In this document: positions 7,436 through 7,995 of the stretch, piece by piece
Layout of the letters: every line of letters starts with the position of its first letter
Position numbering within the stretch: position 1 is the first letter of the stretch
NCBI GenBank assembly: GCA_030731695.1
Contig: JANQTK010000021.1
Coordinates: 1 to 7,995, forward strand
DNA length: 7,995 bases
Direction of reading: 5' to 3'
DNA from: Polaribacter sp.
GTDB taxonomy: Bacteria > Bacteroidota > Bacteroidia > Flavobacteriales > Flavobacteriaceae
Notes under the pieces: generated by a model
The model's input: the letters and a program-made list of their open reading frames with translations, nothing else
Database searches by the model: none
Told to the model about the DNA's origin: nothing
Position numbers and translations under genes: made by a program

Positions 7436-7995
7436 TTATTTTAAGTTGCTATTATTTCTGTAGCCACCTTTATCTAAAAACCAATCAGATTTGTTTGTAC
7501 CTCCAGAGGTAGCCCAAGTAGCAAAGAAATTATATGCATCTGTAATAAGTACTTTTTCTTTTGGAGCTCTATAAGCACCTGATATATTTATAGCCCAAGG
7601 CAATCCTGTTGGTGATTTAAAATTGCCATCACTATCTTTCACTGTTGGTCCTGTTGCAATTGTAGTAGTTTTTGGGTAATTCGTTGTTGGTTTTAGCGGT
7701 AAATGAATTTCTACCTGTCTGTTTTTGTTTACAATTAAAAACGGATTAAAAGGAGCAGTACCCAAAGAAGCAGTTGCAATAGGTGTTTTAAATACAATTG
7801 ATATTGTTTTACTTAAACCAACATTTATATGTGCGTTGTCAAAGAATATAATTACTGCATTTGATTGCGATTGTTCTGTTCCGTTTGCATTATTTTTGAT
7901 AAATCCTTCTGTTAAATTTTGTCCGGTAACACTTTCAATTGCAGAAGGTAAAACTCCTTCTAGTTCTAATCCAAATCCGTTTGTATAACTTGCGC
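7436..7995 (-). CDS. LruC domain-containing (DUF4842) protein, C-terminal part, runs off the window
   Basis: The stop TAA is at 7436-7438, and the minus-strand frame stays open to the window edge, giving at least 185 residues with the N-terminus missing. Visible blocks in order: ASYTNGFGLEL-GVLPSAI-SVTGQNLTEGF, then NAVIIFFDNAH, then FNPFLIVNKNRQVEIHLP, then GLPWAINISGAYRAPKEK, and a final DAYNFFATWATSGG-SDWF segment. These match what I know of LruC/DUF4842 proteins, which are exported surface or outer-membrane-associated proteins of Bacteroidota and Leptospira with unknown biochemical role. An apparent start at 7765 is a TTG in the middle of this domain and is not a real start. The domain sits at the very C-terminus, with no type IX sorting tail after it. 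The full protein is probably several hundred residues long, with a signal peptide outside the window (inference). Confidence 0.82.
   Translation of the reverse strand, partial: ASYTNGFGLELEGVLPSAIESVTGQNLTEGFIKNNANGTEQSQSNAVIIFFDNAHINVGLSKTISIVFKTPIATASLGTAPFNPFLIVNKNRQVEIHLPLKPTTNYPKTTTIATGPTVKDSDGNFKSPTGLPWAINISGAYRAPKEKVLITDAYNFFATWATSGGTNKSDWFLDKGGYRNNSNLK

Noticed and set aside
7436..7765. A separate 109-residue small protein gene
   Set aside because: Its start is a TTG within a continuing frame; residues upstream are part of the same LruC domain, so it is the C-terminus of a longer protein.
7725..7988. 87-codon plus-strand open frame near the window end
   Set aside because: It is antisense to the continuous LruC-domain frame, whose protein motifs are clear.
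1..7995. CRISPR array, tRNA/rRNA, insertion sequence, prophage or defence system
   Set aside because: No spaced repeats, RNA gene signatures, transposase or integrase motifs or terminal repeats were found; nearly all the sequence is accounted for by five housekeeping or envelope genes.

Overview
This window looks like chromosome from a low-GC member of the Bacteroidota, most likely a marine Flavobacteriaceae (Polaribacter/Tenacibaculum-like). The evidence is AT-rich coding sequence, start sites without Shine-Dalgarno motifs, TANNTTTG-type promoter elements, and two envelope protein families common in that phylum: a DUF5117/DUF4953-type zincin and a LruC-domain protein. The genus is an inference from protein flavour only.

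Layout. Positions 2-2383 (minus) hold a complete penicillin-acylase-family Ntn hydrolase with an N-terminal membrane segment. A 74-bp divergent intergenic region (2384-2457) carries a -7-like promoter element on each strand. It leads on the plus strand into a two-gene operon: a sugar-nucleotide aminotransferase of the DegT/DnrJ/EryC1/StrS family (2458-3621) and a UDP-glucose 4-epimerase, galE (3647-4657). The operon ends at a strong symmetric hairpin (4685-4713). That hairpin also lies just past the stop codon of the convergent gene, a large secreted zinc metalloprotease (minus, 4749-7253). Upstream of the protease is a 182-bp non-coding stretch with an AT-only inverted repeat and a 16-bp-arm terminator hairpin. 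The hairpin belongs to the last gene, the C-terminal part of a LruC-domain (DUF4842) protein (minus, 7436 to beyond the window end).

How the genes fit together. The aminotransferase and GalE are both nucleotide-sugar enzymes and probably feed surface glycan (O-antigen, capsule or protein glycosylation) synthesis. The acylase, the metalloprotease and the LruC protein look exported. The neighbourhood therefore has an envelope/periplasm character, but I see no proof of one joint pathway and no mobile element, CRISPR array, RNA gene or obvious defence system. The most unusual protein-level feature is a four-cysteine cluster inserted in the C-terminal domain of the aminotransferase. Several apparent upstream starts are TTG or GTG codons that I reject in favour of internal ATGs or of an extended frame.
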